The position numbers and the translations under genes were made by a program. A DNA stretch of 64,000 nt, taken from assembly GCF_937898475.1 (NCBI RefSeq), contig NZ_CALEJS010000016.1:186001-250000 (forward strand), given 5' to 3'. Shown here piece after piece: positions 18,095-26,314 of the stretch (positions are counted from its first letter, which is position 1; each line of letters opens with the position of its first letter). The notes beneath the pieces were generated by a model. The model made no database searches and was not told the origin of the DNA. It saw only the letters and a program-made list of their open reading frames with translations. The stretch is from an uncultured Chitinophaga sp. (GTDB taxonomy: Bacteria > Bacteroidota > Bacteroidia > Chitinophagales > Chitinophagaceae).

Positions 18095-18799
18095 ATTTAT
18101 AGCCTTCATCAACGTACACGCCACCACCCCTGCCGTTTCCGTTCTTAACCTGGTATTTCCCAATGACACCGGCTGGAATCCTTTTTCCAGGGCCAGGCTC
18201 ACCTCTGCCGGGGTAAAATCTCCTTCGGGGCCTATCAGCATAAGCGTATCTTTTCCCGCTTCCATTGCCTGTTGCAGGTGCAGCTTCTGCTCCGGCAAAC
18301 AATGCGCGATGAACAGCTGGGGGGTATTATTTTCCTGTACCAGTTTATCAAATGCCACCGGGGCGGAGAGCTCCGGTAAATAATACTGCTGCGATTGCAG
18401 CATGGCAGCCACCAGGATGTTCTCCAGCCTTTCCTGTTTGAATTTCTCCTTTTCCGTACGCTGGGTGAGCAGGGGGATGATGCCCGTTACCCCTATTTCG
18501 GTGGCTTTTTCGAGGAACCACTCAATGCGGGAGGCATTTTTGGTAAAAGCGATGGCTATTCGGAGGGCTGGTGATGGCGCCGGAACCGTTTCACAGTGTT
18601 CTATCTGCACCTCGCATTTTTTACGGTTATCGTCTGTAATCCGGGCAGTAAATTTTTGTCCGCGCCCGTTTGCCAGCAGCACCTGCTGCCCTTTTTCCCG
18701 CCGCAGTACCTGTATGCAGTACTTGGAGGTGGGTTCATCCATTACATAAGAAGCCGCGTCAGGGGCCAGGTCTCTGGCAAAAAAAACAGGTAGTTCCAT
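18089..18799 (-). CDS. rsmE: 16S rRNA (uracil-1498-N3) methyltransferase
   Basis: 236 residues from MELPVFFARDLAPD. The C-terminal SPOUT knot carries the family motif LMLIGPEGDFTPAE and VSLGNTRLRTETAG, which bind S-adenosylmethionine; an N-terminal PUA-like domain precedes it (IQVLRREKGQQVLLANGRG). The enzyme methylates U1498 of 16S rRNA. An upstream ATG at 18892 is in frame but adds residues unlike the family, so the inner start is preferred. The stop overlaps the right arm of the convergent hairpin. It is probably a single-gene unit. Confidence 0.95.
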   Translation of the reverse strand: MELPVFFARDLAPDAASYVMDEPTSKYCIQVLRREKGQQVLLANGRGQKFTARITDDNRKKCEVQIEHCETVPAPSPALRIAIAFTKNASRIEWFLEKATEIGVTGIIPLLTQRTEKEKFKQERLENILVAAMLQSQQYYLPELSAPVAFDKLVQENNTPQLFIAHCLPEQKLHLQQAMEAGKDTLMLIGPEGDFTPAEVSLALEKGFQPVSLGNTRLRTETAGVVACTLMKAINV

Positions 18800-18892
18800 G
18801 TTGAAAATCAGTTCTTTCCGGTTGTTGGCTGGGTATGCCCGGGTATTAAACCGGGTGTTAAGCCAGGCGTTAGCCAGGCTCCAGCCGGGCAA

Positions 18893-19315
18893 AATTCGGG
18901 AAAAACCGGGGGAAAATCTTATGCGTTTTCACACGGAAATTTTGGGAGATTCCAATCCTAGTTCATTTATATACCAATCAGATCCGTAGATATCTCCTAT
19001 ATAATGAGGAAGGAATAAACAAGGGATCAGTAAGGGATGAATAAGGGCTCAACAAGGAGACATCTCTTATCAAACACAAGACCAGTATGCGTTTCAGCCC
19101 GGTCAGGCAAAGGACCCCAACCGGGTTAACTGTGGTAAAGTATTGATAATAAGAAGGTTGTAGTAAGGAGGAGGAGGAGATATTTTAGTTTCGTCCCTGC
19201 GAGGAAGTGACATTTAAGTTTCGTCATTGCAAGGAACTGTATAGCCCCGCGCGGGGCGGCGAAGCAATCTTTTGTCCTATAATTTTTTTAAGGCCACCCG
19301 TACCCCACAATCCTC
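18893..19315. repeat. Gene-free stretch carrying a CGTCATTGC-type palindromic repeat
   Basis: No gene is supported. At 19221-19270 lies an element running from TCGTCATTGCAAGGAA to GCGAAGCAATCT with a perfect inner palindrome GCCCCGC/GCGGGGC (19244-19257). A partial direct copy of its left end (TTTCGTCCCTGCGAGGAA) is at 19189-19206. This resembles the widespread bacterial CGTCATTGCGAGG...GAAGCAATC intergenic repeat. The rest (18893-19180) is unremarkable upstream sequence of rsmE. Confidence 0.6.
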
Positions 19316-20650
19316 CTACGCCTGCCTTTTCGTTTTCACCTGGAACCGTACAAACAGCAACACCGATGCTGCCAGCAATCCTAACAGCAAGCCCCACCAG
19401 ATACCCTGGATGCCAAAGCCCAGGTGGATCCCCAGCACATATCCTATGGGCAGGCCAAGGCCCCAGTAGGCCAGGAAGGTAATGATAGTCGGCACTTTTA
19501 CATCCCCCATCCCGCGCAGGATACCGAGGCCCACCACCTGGGTGCCGTCAAACAGCTGGAAAAAGGCAGCGATGATCAGCAGGGCGCTGGCAATCCGGAT
19601 CACAGCAGGTTCATTGATATACATACGGGGCAGTAGCTGGTTGCCCAGCATAAATACCAGGGCAGCAGTCCCCATCAGCACCAGTACCATATGATAGCTG
19701 GCAATGGCAGAAAGGCGGAGCTCGCGGAACTTTACAGCGCCCAGGTAATTGCCGCTCTTAATACCGGCGGCAGCAGATACGCCGCTGGCCATCATATAGG
19801 TCATAGTGGCCAGGCTGATGGCAATCTGGTGTGCGGCCAGTTCCCTGGCGCCTATCCAGCCCACCATAATCACGGCCCCACTGAAAGCGCTTACTTCAAA
19901 AATATACTGGAGGGCTACCGGGGCGCCGATACCCAGTATCTTTCTGATGGTTGCCCGGGAGACCTCCTTAAAACGGAAACGCTGCAGGTAAGGTTTGAAG
20001 CGGGGAGCTTTTAAAACATACAGCGCCATGGCCACTCCCATAAGCAGGCGGTCTGTCAGTGTAGCGATACCTACCCCTATTACCCCCAGGCGGGGCAGGC
20101 CAAACAACCCGTATACCAGGCTGATGCCAATTATTACATTAATAACATTACCGATAATACTAATGTTCATGGCCTGGCGGGTAAAACCCAGGCCTTCGGC
20201 AAACTGCTTAAAGGAAAGATATACCATCAGGGGCAGGAAGGATACGCCCAGGAACTGCAGAAAAGGCCTGGCCTGCGCTACCACTGCCGGTGGTTGGTCC
20301 AGCAACTGAATGTAATGGCTGCCGGTAATGATAACAGCGCAGAGCAGCAGTCCGGTAACCAGGTTGATGATCAGGCTCTGGCTCAGCAGGCCTCCGCACG
20401 CGGCTTTGTCGCCCCGGCCATTGGCCTGCGCAATCAGGGGGGTAAGCCCGTAAGACATCCCGATACCGGTTACCAGGAAGATGGTAAATATGCTGTTGCC
20501 CAGCGATACGGCGGCCAGCGGCACTTCACCGGTATGGCCGATGATGATGCTGTCTGACAGTCCCACCAGGGTATGCCCCAGCTGGGAGATCACTACAGGG
20601 TAGGCTAAACGGAAATTATCCTGGTAATACGGTTTATACTTTTGCCACAT
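19316..20650 (-). CDS. MATE family multidrug/metabolite efflux transporter
   Basis: 444 residues with about twelve hydrophobic segments. It begins MWQKYKPYYQDNFRLAYPVVISQLG; MATE landmarks such as GLSDSIIIGHTGEVPLAAVSLGN and a second-half repeat (IGAPVALQYIFEVSAFSGAV) are visible. MATE proteins export cationic compounds using a Na+ or H+ gradient; the substrate is unknown. The frame is open 22 codons further to 20716, but that extension (FWNLEFGIWI...) is translation of the intergenic mosaic repeat, so the start at 20650 is chosen. Confidence 0.93.
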   Translation of the reverse strand: MWQKYKPYYQDNFRLAYPVVISQLGHTLVGLSDSIIIGHTGEVPLAAVSLGNSIFTIFLVTGIGMSYGLTPLIAQANGRGDKAACGGLLSQSLIINLVTGLLLCAVIITGSHYIQLLDQPPAVVAQARPFLQFLGVSFLPLMVYLSFKQFAEGLGFTRQAMNISIIGNVINVIIGISLVYGLFGLPRLGVIGVGIATLTDRLLMGVAMALYVLKAPRFKPYLQRFRFKEVSRATIRKILGIGAPVALQYIFEVSAFSGAVIMVGWIGARELAAHQIAISLATMTYMMASGVSAAAGIKSGNYLGAVKFRELRLSAIASYHMVLVLMGTAALVFMLGNQLLPRMYINEPAVIRIASALLIIAAFFQLFDGTQVVGLGILRGMGDVKVPTIITFLAYWGLGLPIGYVLGIHLGFGIQGIWWGLLLGLLAASVLLFVRFQVKTKRQA

Positions 20651-20655
20651 CGGGT

Positions 20656-20850
20656 GTAAAATTCCAGATACCGAAATCCAAATACCAAATTCCAAATTCC
20701 AAAATCCCAATACCAAATACCGGGTAAAGGCGGGCTAAAATAACAAATTCCAACATCCAAGTTCCAAATCGCGAAGCACTTCGCGAAGATCATTTGGAAT
20801 CTGGATGTTGGAATCTGGTATTTGGATTTTGGTATCTGGTACTTGGTATT
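20656..20850. repeat. Mosaic hairpin element, AATTCC/AATACC class, between dnaB and the MATE gene
   Basis: The whole gap between the dnaB stop (20851) and the MATE start (20650) consists of CCAAATACC/CCAAATTCC-type words in the left half and their complements in the right half. The apex is a perfect CGCGAAG/CTTCGCG hairpin (20770-20785). The adjoining 20-base arms CCAACATCCAAG... and its complement match with two differences. A likely terminator for dnaB. Confidence 0.8.
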
Positions 20851-22422
20851 TTAGAACGGAGCGTCTTCAAGGCCTTCGTCTTCGAAGTTCATGTCGTTCA
20901 TTTTTGAGCCTTTCTGGATGTACAGTTTGGCTTCATCGCCACCGGGGCCGCCGTGGTTACGCATACCTGCAAATGGGCTGCTGCTGCCGCCACCCGGGTT
21001 TTCTACGCTGCCATCGTCTTCAAAACGCTGGAATTCCAGTACGGCGCGCAGCTTGATGGTATCCAGCTGACCGTTACGGTGTTTGGCTATACGAACGTGG
21101 GTTTCACCTTTGTTGGATTCGCCCATTTCATTGGTGGTGATCTCGTAGTATTCAGGGCGGTACAGGAAGCATACCATGTCGGCATCCTGTTCGATAGCAC
21201 CCGATTCACGAAGGTCACTCAGCTGGGGCATCTTGTTGCCGTCTTTACGTTTCTCCACGTCACGGCTTAACTGGGACAGGGCGATCACAGGTACGTGCAG
21301 CTCTTTTGCCAGGCCTTTCAGATCGCGGGAGATCTTACTGATCTCCTGCTCACGGTTGGAGTTGCGTCCTTCGCCGCCGCCGCTCATCAGCTGCAGGTAG
21401 TCGATGATGATAATGCCTACGCCGTTGTTATGCACCAGCCTGCGGCATTTGGCACGCAGCTCGAAGATATTGAGGGCGGGCGTATCATCTATAAAGATGG
21501 GCGCCTTGGCCAGGCGTTCAATACCATGCGTCATCAGCTTCTTCATCTCATATTCTTCCAGCTTACCACGGGTGATCTTTTCCAGCTTGATCTCCGACTC
21601 GGCGGAAAGGATACGCTGTACGATCTGCCCGGAGGACATTTCCAGTGAGAAGATAGCCGCGCCTTTCGGGAAGCGGGGATGCAGTGCGGCATTCCTCGCC
21701 AGGTTAAGGGCGAAGGCGGTTTTACCCACAGACGGACGGGCGGCCAGGATGATAAGGTCACTGGGCTGCCAGCCATAAGTTACCTTGTCCAGCGAAGGGA
21801 AACCGGAAGGTACACCGGTGATATCATCGCCTTTATTGCGCAGGTCTTCAATACGCTTCATGGTGTTCACCAGTACCCTGTCGATAGAATCGTAGTTCTT
21901 CCGCAGGTGGCTGTTGGTGATCTCGAACAGTTTGGACTCTGCTCCGTCCAGCAGGTCAAATACGTCGGCCGTATCTTCATAAGCTTCGCTCAGTATCTCA
22001 CCGGAGATACGGATCAGTTCACGCTGTATGAACTTCTGAAGGATGATACGCGCGTGCGCTTCAATGTTCGCAGATGATACTACAGTGTTGGTGAGGCGGG
22101 TAACGTAAAATGGGCCCCCTATCATTTCCAGTTCGCCGGAAGACCTGAGCTCTTCCACCACCGTGAGGATATCCACCGGCATAGACTTGGCGGCTAAACG
22201 CTGCATGGAGGCGAATATCTTCTGGTGTGCTTCCACATAGAAGCATTCTGGCTTCAGGATCTCTATAACTGTATCAAAAGCACCCTTTTCCAGCATAATG
22301 GCGCCCAGTACAGCTTCTTCCATATCCTTGGACTGAGGGGGTATTTTTCCATAAACCATGGAGGACACATCAATGGACGGTTTCCTACGTACATTACGGT
22401 CTTTCTTTAGATTGAGATCCAT
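20851..22422 (-). CDS. dnaB: Replicative DNA helicase
   Basis: 523 residues. The N-terminal DnaB domain (about 25-130, KIPPQSKDMEEAVLGAIM) is followed by the RecA-like helicase domain with Walker A ARPSVGKT at residues 228-235, Walker B GIIIIDYLQLMSG, and the DnaB motif ALSQLSRDVEKR. The C-terminal tail is acidic (NFEDEGLEDAPF). It unwinds DNA ahead of the replisome. The gene reads away from a cluster of DnaA-box-like sequences directly upstream (22632-22769), suggesting DnaA control or a replication origin next to it. No intein is present. Confidence 0.97.
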   Translation of the reverse strand: MDLNLKKDRNVRRKPSIDVSSMVYGKIPPQSKDMEEAVLGAIMLEKGAFDTVIEILKPECFYVEAHQKIFASMQRLAAKSMPVDILTVVEELRSSGELEMIGGPFYVTRLTNTVVSSANIEAHARIILQKFIQRELIRISGEILSEAYEDTADVFDLLDGAESKLFEITNSHLRKNYDSIDRVLVNTMKRIEDLRNKGDDITGVPSGFPSLDKVTYGWQPSDLIILAARPSVGKTAFALNLARNAALHPRFPKGAAIFSLEMSSGQIVQRILSAESEIKLEKITRGKLEEYEMKKLMTHGIERLAKAPIFIDDTPALNIFELRAKCRRLVHNNGVGIIIIDYLQLMSGGGEGRNSNREQEISKISRDLKGLAKELHVPVIALSQLSRDVEKRKDGNKMPQLSDLRESGAIEQDADMVCFLYRPEYYEITTNEMGESNKGETHVRIAKHRNGQLDTIKLRAVLEFQRFEDDGSVENPGGGSSSPFAGMRNHGGPGGDEAKLYIQKGSKMNDMNFEDEGLEDAPF

Positions 22423-22499
22423 TTATATTGCAAAAAGTTAAAAAAAATGAACGAAAACGATTACTGTCATGACTCTTAATGCCCCCGGCGCTACACAAT

Positions 22500-22770
22500 T
22501 TTTTCTGTATCAGTGTTAAGTCATCTTTAATAAATTGTAAACTTTTTTGAGCCGTAAAAACTAAGGTAAAGGCATTTTTTCATTTAAGCCGTACGATGAC
22601 CGGATTATATTTATCAAACCCAACACACAGGTTATTCACACGCAAAATGTCAGTTATCCACTGACTCGTATCCGGTTATCCACTAAATGAAGTAAAAACA
22701 CCCTGCAAAGGTCCGATTATTCACACACTTTGTGTAAAAAGATTTTCCACAATTTGCTTGTGTGGATTAG
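22500..22770. other. DnaA-box cluster with AT-rich flank: candidate oriC or DnaA-regulated promoter
   Basis: Six 9-mers match or nearly match TTATNCACA. Two are exact TTATTCACA (22632-22640 and 22717-22725). Two are TTATCCACT (22654-22662, 22676-22684), one TTTTCCACA (22743-22751) and one inverted TGTGGATTA (22761-22769). The first three start exactly 22 bases apart, on the same helix face. An AT-rich stretch (22500-22620) lies beside them. The cluster sits between divergent dnaB and pheT, and most genes read away from it on both sides. The boxes are seen; origin function is inference. Confidence 0.5.
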
Positions 22771-22917
22771 TCCATTGTCTATGGTCCATCCTCCATACAA
22801 TCTCCATCAAATAACGTTGTCAAACCGCAAAAAATTCTCCTGCGGTGTCCTGTTGCATGCTCAAATGACCTTTTCTAAGGCACAATGAACCATGGACGAT
22901 GGACCACCGTCTATGGA
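22771..22917. repeat. Intergenic inverted repeat, GGTCCAT class
   Basis: Words TCCATTGTCTATGGTCCATC (22771-22790) and, near the pheT start, CATGGACGATGGACC and CTATGGAC (22891-22917) form imperfect complementary arms around about 100 bases. It is the same class as 4309-4442. It partly overlaps the pheT 5' region, which also holds a TATCTTTA -7-like box at 22927-22934. Confidence 0.5.
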
Positions 22918-22954
22918 CTTTTATACTATCTTTACAGCCACATTATTAATTAAA

Positions 22955-25387
22955 ATGACTATTTCTTACAACTGGCTTTGTGAATATTTGCCGGTGCAGC
23001 CGTCGCCGGAGGATCTGTCTGTTATTTTAACCCGTATAGGCCTGGAGGTGGAGAGCCTGGAAAGGTTTGAGTCCATCAAAGGAAGCCTTGAAGGGCTGGT
23101 AATAGGCGAAGTACTGACCGTTGCCCAGCACCCTAATGCAGATAAGCTCAAACTTACGACCGTAAATATCGGTAGCGGCACCCCCCTGAACGTGGTATGC
23201 GGCGCCCCCAATGTGGCTGCTGGCCAGAAAGTGGTGGTGGCCCCCATCGGTACTACCATTTACCCGCTGGGCGGTGAGCCCATGACCATGAAAAAGGCAA
23301 AGATCCGCGGGGAAGAAAGCGAAGGAATGATCTGTGCCGAAGACGAGATCGGCCTGGGCAGCAGCCATGCAGGCATCATGGTGCTGGATGCAGCCCTGGT
23401 ACCCGGTACGCCCGCCGCAAAAGTTTTTAACGTGGTACAGGACTGGGTATACGAAATAGGCCTCACCCCCAACCGCATGGATGCCATGAGCCATATAGGC
23501 GTGGCCCGCGACGTTTGCGCCTATTTCAATAACCTGGAAAACACCCGGCAATACCAGGTAAAGCTGCCGGCTATCCCGGAACTGCCCAAAGCCGCCAAAC
23601 CCTTACCCATCACCGTTACCATAGAGAATACGGATGCCTGCCCCCGTTATGCCGGTATTTCCATCAGCGGTGTAAAAACAGCGCCCTCTCCTGACTGGCT
23701 GCGGAATAAACTGCTGGCCATCGGGGTAAGGCCTATTAATAATATAGTAGACATCACCAATTTCATACTGCATGAAACCGGTCAGCCGCTGCACGCTTTT
23801 AATGCCGCCGCCATTACCGGTAACCATGTGATCGTTAAGAACCTGCCTGCGGGCACTCCCTTTGTGACCCTGGATGAGAAAGAGCGCAAGCTGGATGCCG
23901 CAGACCTGATGATCTGCAACGGCAACAGCGAAGGTATGTGCATTGCGGGCGTATTCGGCGGACTACATTCCGGCGTGACAGACGCCACCAGCAACATCTT
24001 CCTGGAGAGCGCCTGTTTCAGCCCTTCCGGTATCCGCGCCAGTTCCTTCCGTCACGGCCTGCGCACAGACGCGGCCACCCGTTTTGAAAAAGGCGTGGAC
24101 ATTTCCAATACCGTATTTGCCCTGCAACGCGCTGCAGCGCTGATCTGTGAGCTGGCAGGCGGGCAGGTGGCCTCCGATGTGGTGGATATATATCCCCAGC
24201 CACAACCTAAAAAAGAAGTAAGCGCTACCTGGAACTATATTAAAAAGCTGAGCGGTAAGGACTACGGCCAGGATAAGATCAAACATATCCTCGCCAGCCT
24301 TGGATTTGAGATACTGGAAACAACAGCCGAAGGCCTCCGTGTGAACGTGCCCTATAGCAAACCGGATATCGCCATCCCGGCTGATATCGTGGAAGAGATC
24401 ATGCGTATAGACGGCTTGGATAATGTAGAGATCCCGTCCCAGGTGCTGATCACCCCGGCCATCACTGCCCGTCCCGACCAGGGGCGCGTGCGGGAGAAGA
24501 TTGCCGACTACCTGGCGGCCAACGGCTTCAAAGAGATCTTCACCAACTCCATCACCAACAGCAAATATTTTACGCCCGAAGTGCTGGAGCATACGGTGAA
24601 AATGATCAATAACCTGAGCGCAGACCTGGATGTAATGCGTCCTTCCATGCTGGAAACCGGCCTCGAAAGCGTGTCTTATAACCTGAACCGGAAAAATGAG
24701 GACCTCCTGTTCTTTGAATTCGGTAAAACCTACCGGCAACAGGCCCCCGGCAAATACGAGGAAACCGAGCACCTGAGCCTGTACCTCACCGGCGCCAAAC
24801 GCCCGGAGAGCTGGCTGTACAAGGCCGCCCCGGTAGATTTCTATTTCCTGAAAGGGTATGTGAGCAATATACTGGCGCAACTGGGCATTACTTCCCTGCA
24901 ATGGGCAGAGAAAGAGGCCCACGGCCTGCAACACGCCTGGCTCATTAAGGGCAACGGCAAAGAACTGGTAACCCTGGGTGCCGTAGCCCAGCAGAAACTG
25001 AAGCAGTTCGATATCAAACAGGCGGTATGGTTTGCTGATATCAACTGGCAATCAGTTTTGGCGGCTTTACCAAAAAAGGATAACTTTTACAGTGAAATTC
25101 CAAAGTTCCCGACCGTACGCAGGGACCTTGCCCTGGTACTGGACAAGCAGGTGAAATTTGCAGATGTGGAAGCAGCCGCCCGCGGTGTAAAATCCCCGCT
25201 GCTGCAACATATCAACCTTTTCGACGTTTTTGAAAGTGAAAAACTGGGCGCCAATAAACAGTCTTACGCAGTGAGCTTTACCTTCCAGGATACCCGCAAA
25301 ACACTGACAGATAAAGAAATAGATGCGGTAATGGACAAGCTGGTGAATGCTTTTGAGACCCGTTTACAGGCACAGATCAGGAAATAA
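22955..25387 (+). CDS. pheT: Phenylalanyl-tRNA synthetase beta subunit
   Basis: 810 residues from MTISYNWLCEYLPVQPSPED. An N-terminal EMAP-like tRNA-binding domain (VIGEVLTVAQHPNADKLKLTTVNIG) is followed by the B3/B4 editing domain (RPINNIVDITNFILHETGQPLHAFN), the B5 domain, the catalytic-like core, and a C-terminal FDX-ACB anticodon-binding domain (FPTVRRDLALVLDKQVKFAD). With PheS it charges tRNA-Phe. pheS is not adjacent. The in-frame ATG at 22892 lies in repeat sequence and is rejected. The coiled-coil gene, zapA and rny follow on the same strand. Confidence 0.97.
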   Translation: MTISYNWLCEYLPVQPSPEDLSVILTRIGLEVESLERFESIKGSLEGLVIGEVLTVAQHPNADKLKLTTVNIGSGTPLNVVCGAPNVAAGQKVVVAPIGTTIYPLGGEPMTMKKAKIRGEESEGMICAEDEIGLGSSHAGIMVLDAALVPGTPAAKVFNVVQDWVYEIGLTPNRMDAMSHIGVARDVCAYFNNLENTRQYQVKLPAIPELPKAAKPLPITVTIENTDACPRYAGISISGVKTAPSPDWLRNKLLAIGVRPINNIVDITNFILHETGQPLHAFNAAAITGNHVIVKNLPAGTPFVTLDEKERKLDAADLMICNGNSEGMCIAGVFGGLHSGVTDATSNIFLESACFSPSGIRASSFRHGLRTDAATRFEKGVDISNTVFALQRAAALICELAGGQVASDVVDIYPQPQPKKEVSATWNYIKKLSGKDYGQDKIKHILASLGFEILETTAEGLRVNVPYSKPDIAIPADIVEEIMRIDGLDNVEIPSQVLITPAITARPDQGRVREKIADYLAANGFKEIFTNSITNSKYFTPEVLEHTVKMINNLSADLDVMRPSMLETGLESVSYNLNRKNEDLLFFEFGKTYRQQAPGKYEETEHLSLYLTGAKRPESWLYKAAPVDFYFLKGYVSNILAQLGITSLQWAEKEAHGLQHAWLIKGNGKELVTLGAVAQQKLKQFDIKQAVWFADINWQSVLAALPKKDNFYSEIPKFPTVRRDLALVLDKQVKFADVEAAARGVKSPLLQHINLFDVFESEKLGANKQSYAVSFTFQDTRKTLTDKEIDAVMDKLVNAFETRLQAQIRK

Positions 25388-25408
25388 GACGGACCGCGTC
25401 TGGCATAA

Positions 25409-25717
25409 ATGGCATTAGAGCAACACATACAACGCATTGAAGATAAGCTGCTCCTGCTGCTGAAAAAGCTACAGCAGGAGCAGGCTGATAATGCATTGTT
25501 GAAAGAACAGTTGCAGCTACAGCAGCAGGAATCAGCCCGGCAGCTGGAAACTATTGCTATGCTGGAAGAAAAGTTGCATCTTGCAAAAATAGCGGGTGTT
25601 GCATCGGGCAAACCGGCCACTCCCGAGGAAGATGAGGATTTCAAAAAGGAAATGCGGAACAGGATCAACGACTATATTAAGGAGATAGACAGGTGCATAG
25701 CGCTGCTGAACAGTTAA
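25409..25717 (+). CDS. Small coiled-coil protein next to zapA (possible divisome accessory)
   Basis: 102 residues. Residues about 1-60 form an unbroken leucine/glutamine-rich coiled coil (QRIEDKLLLLLKKLQQEQ, then LLKEQLQLQQQ), followed by a short linker GKPATPEEDED and a C-terminal helix (RINDYIKEIDRCIALLNS). There is no signal peptide. It lies 21 bases after pheT and 9 bases before zapA, so it is certainly co-transcribed with zapA. Small coiled-coil partners of ZapA such as ZapB exist in other bacteria; calling this one a ZapB analogue is inference from position and shape only. Confidence 0.75.
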   Translation: MALEQHIQRIEDKLLLLLKKLQQEQADNALLKEQLQLQQQESARQLETIAMLEEKLHLAKIAGVASGKPATPEEDEDFKKEMRNRINDYIKEIDRCIALLNS

Positions 25718-25726
25718 AGACAATCC

Positions 25727-26020
25727 ATGGAACAGCTGATTCCCGTAAATATATTCGTGGCAGACCGGTCTTACCGGATCAAGATAAAACCGGAGGAAGA
25801 AGAGGAAGTACGCCGTATTATGAAGGAAGTGAATGAAAAGATCATTGAATTCAAAACGGCTTATGCGGGTAAGGATCTGCAGGATTACATCGCCATGGCG
25901 CTGATCATGTACGCCACCCACCCCGTAACCAGCGGGGGAAAGGCCCAGGCAAGCGTGGCCCCTTTTTTACAGGAAAAGTTACAAAGGCTGGAAGAATTGC
26001 TGGATGAGCAGCTGAAGTAG
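25727..26020 (+). CDS. zapA: Cell division protein ZapA
   Basis: 97 residues beginning MEQLIPVNIFVADRSYRIKI, with the ZapA globular head (IKPEEEEEVRRIMKEVNEKI) and a C-terminal helix that dimerises (FLQEKLQRLEELLDEQL). ZapA crosslinks FtsZ filaments at the division site. It is 9 bases downstream of the coiled-coil gene. Downstream lies a strongly structured intergenic region that may encode a small RNA, then rny. Length is normal for the family. Confidence 0.9.
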   Translation: MEQLIPVNIFVADRSYRIKIKPEEEEEVRRIMKEVNEKIIEFKTAYAGKDLQDYIAMALIMYATHPVTSGGKAQASVAPFLQEKLQRLEELLDEQLK

Positions 26021-26039
26021 GGCAGGAAAAGCAGGTGGG

Positions 26040-26232
26040 AAAAGTGCTGGGATGAATGGTGAATTATTTGAAAAAGTAGATTAACAGGAAGTAATATAAT
26101 TTTATTAATGCTACTTATAACTTACTCATAATAAGTTATTTGATAAATACCCCCTGTTACTATTCCACGTAAAGTAATCTGTCTGCACCTTCATCCGTCC
26201 TGTGTTGTCGCATTTTAGCACATTCTTTTTTG
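26040..26232 (+). ncRNA. Candidate structured RNA between zapA and rny (6S-like?)
   Basis: Nested pairing is visible. A closing stem GGATGAA-T-GGTG (26050-26061) pairs with CACC-TTCATCC (26186-26196), 11 bp with one bulge. Then unpaired flanks precede an inner stem AGATTA/TAATCT (26078-26083 with 26175-26180) and ACAGG/CCTGT (26084-26088 with 26153-26157). An apical hairpin ATAACTTA/TAAGTTAT is at 26117-26139. A weak hairpin and six Ts (26201-26231) could terminate it. The open central bubble and position after zapA recall 6S RNA, but no conserved sequence was recognised; it could also be just the zapA 3' region. Confidence 0.35.
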
Positions 26233-26240
26233 TATTTTCG
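26233..26240 (+). promoter_or_regulatory. -7-like promoter box ahead of rny
   Basis: TATTTTCG differs by one base from TAnnTTTG, 74 bases before the rny ATG. Downstream, the leader holds a small CCACC/GGTGG hairpin (26258-26276). Confidence 0.3.
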
Positions 26241-26314
26241 CGCGTCAAGTTCTAACACCACCTCGATAGGGGGTGGCAAAGAATGCAATATATATTCAAT
26301 TTTAAATTTTTTGT

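Noticed and set aside
20651..20716. Longer start for the MATE transporter
   Set aside because: The 22 extra residues (FWNLEFGIWI and similar) are translated repeat DNA.
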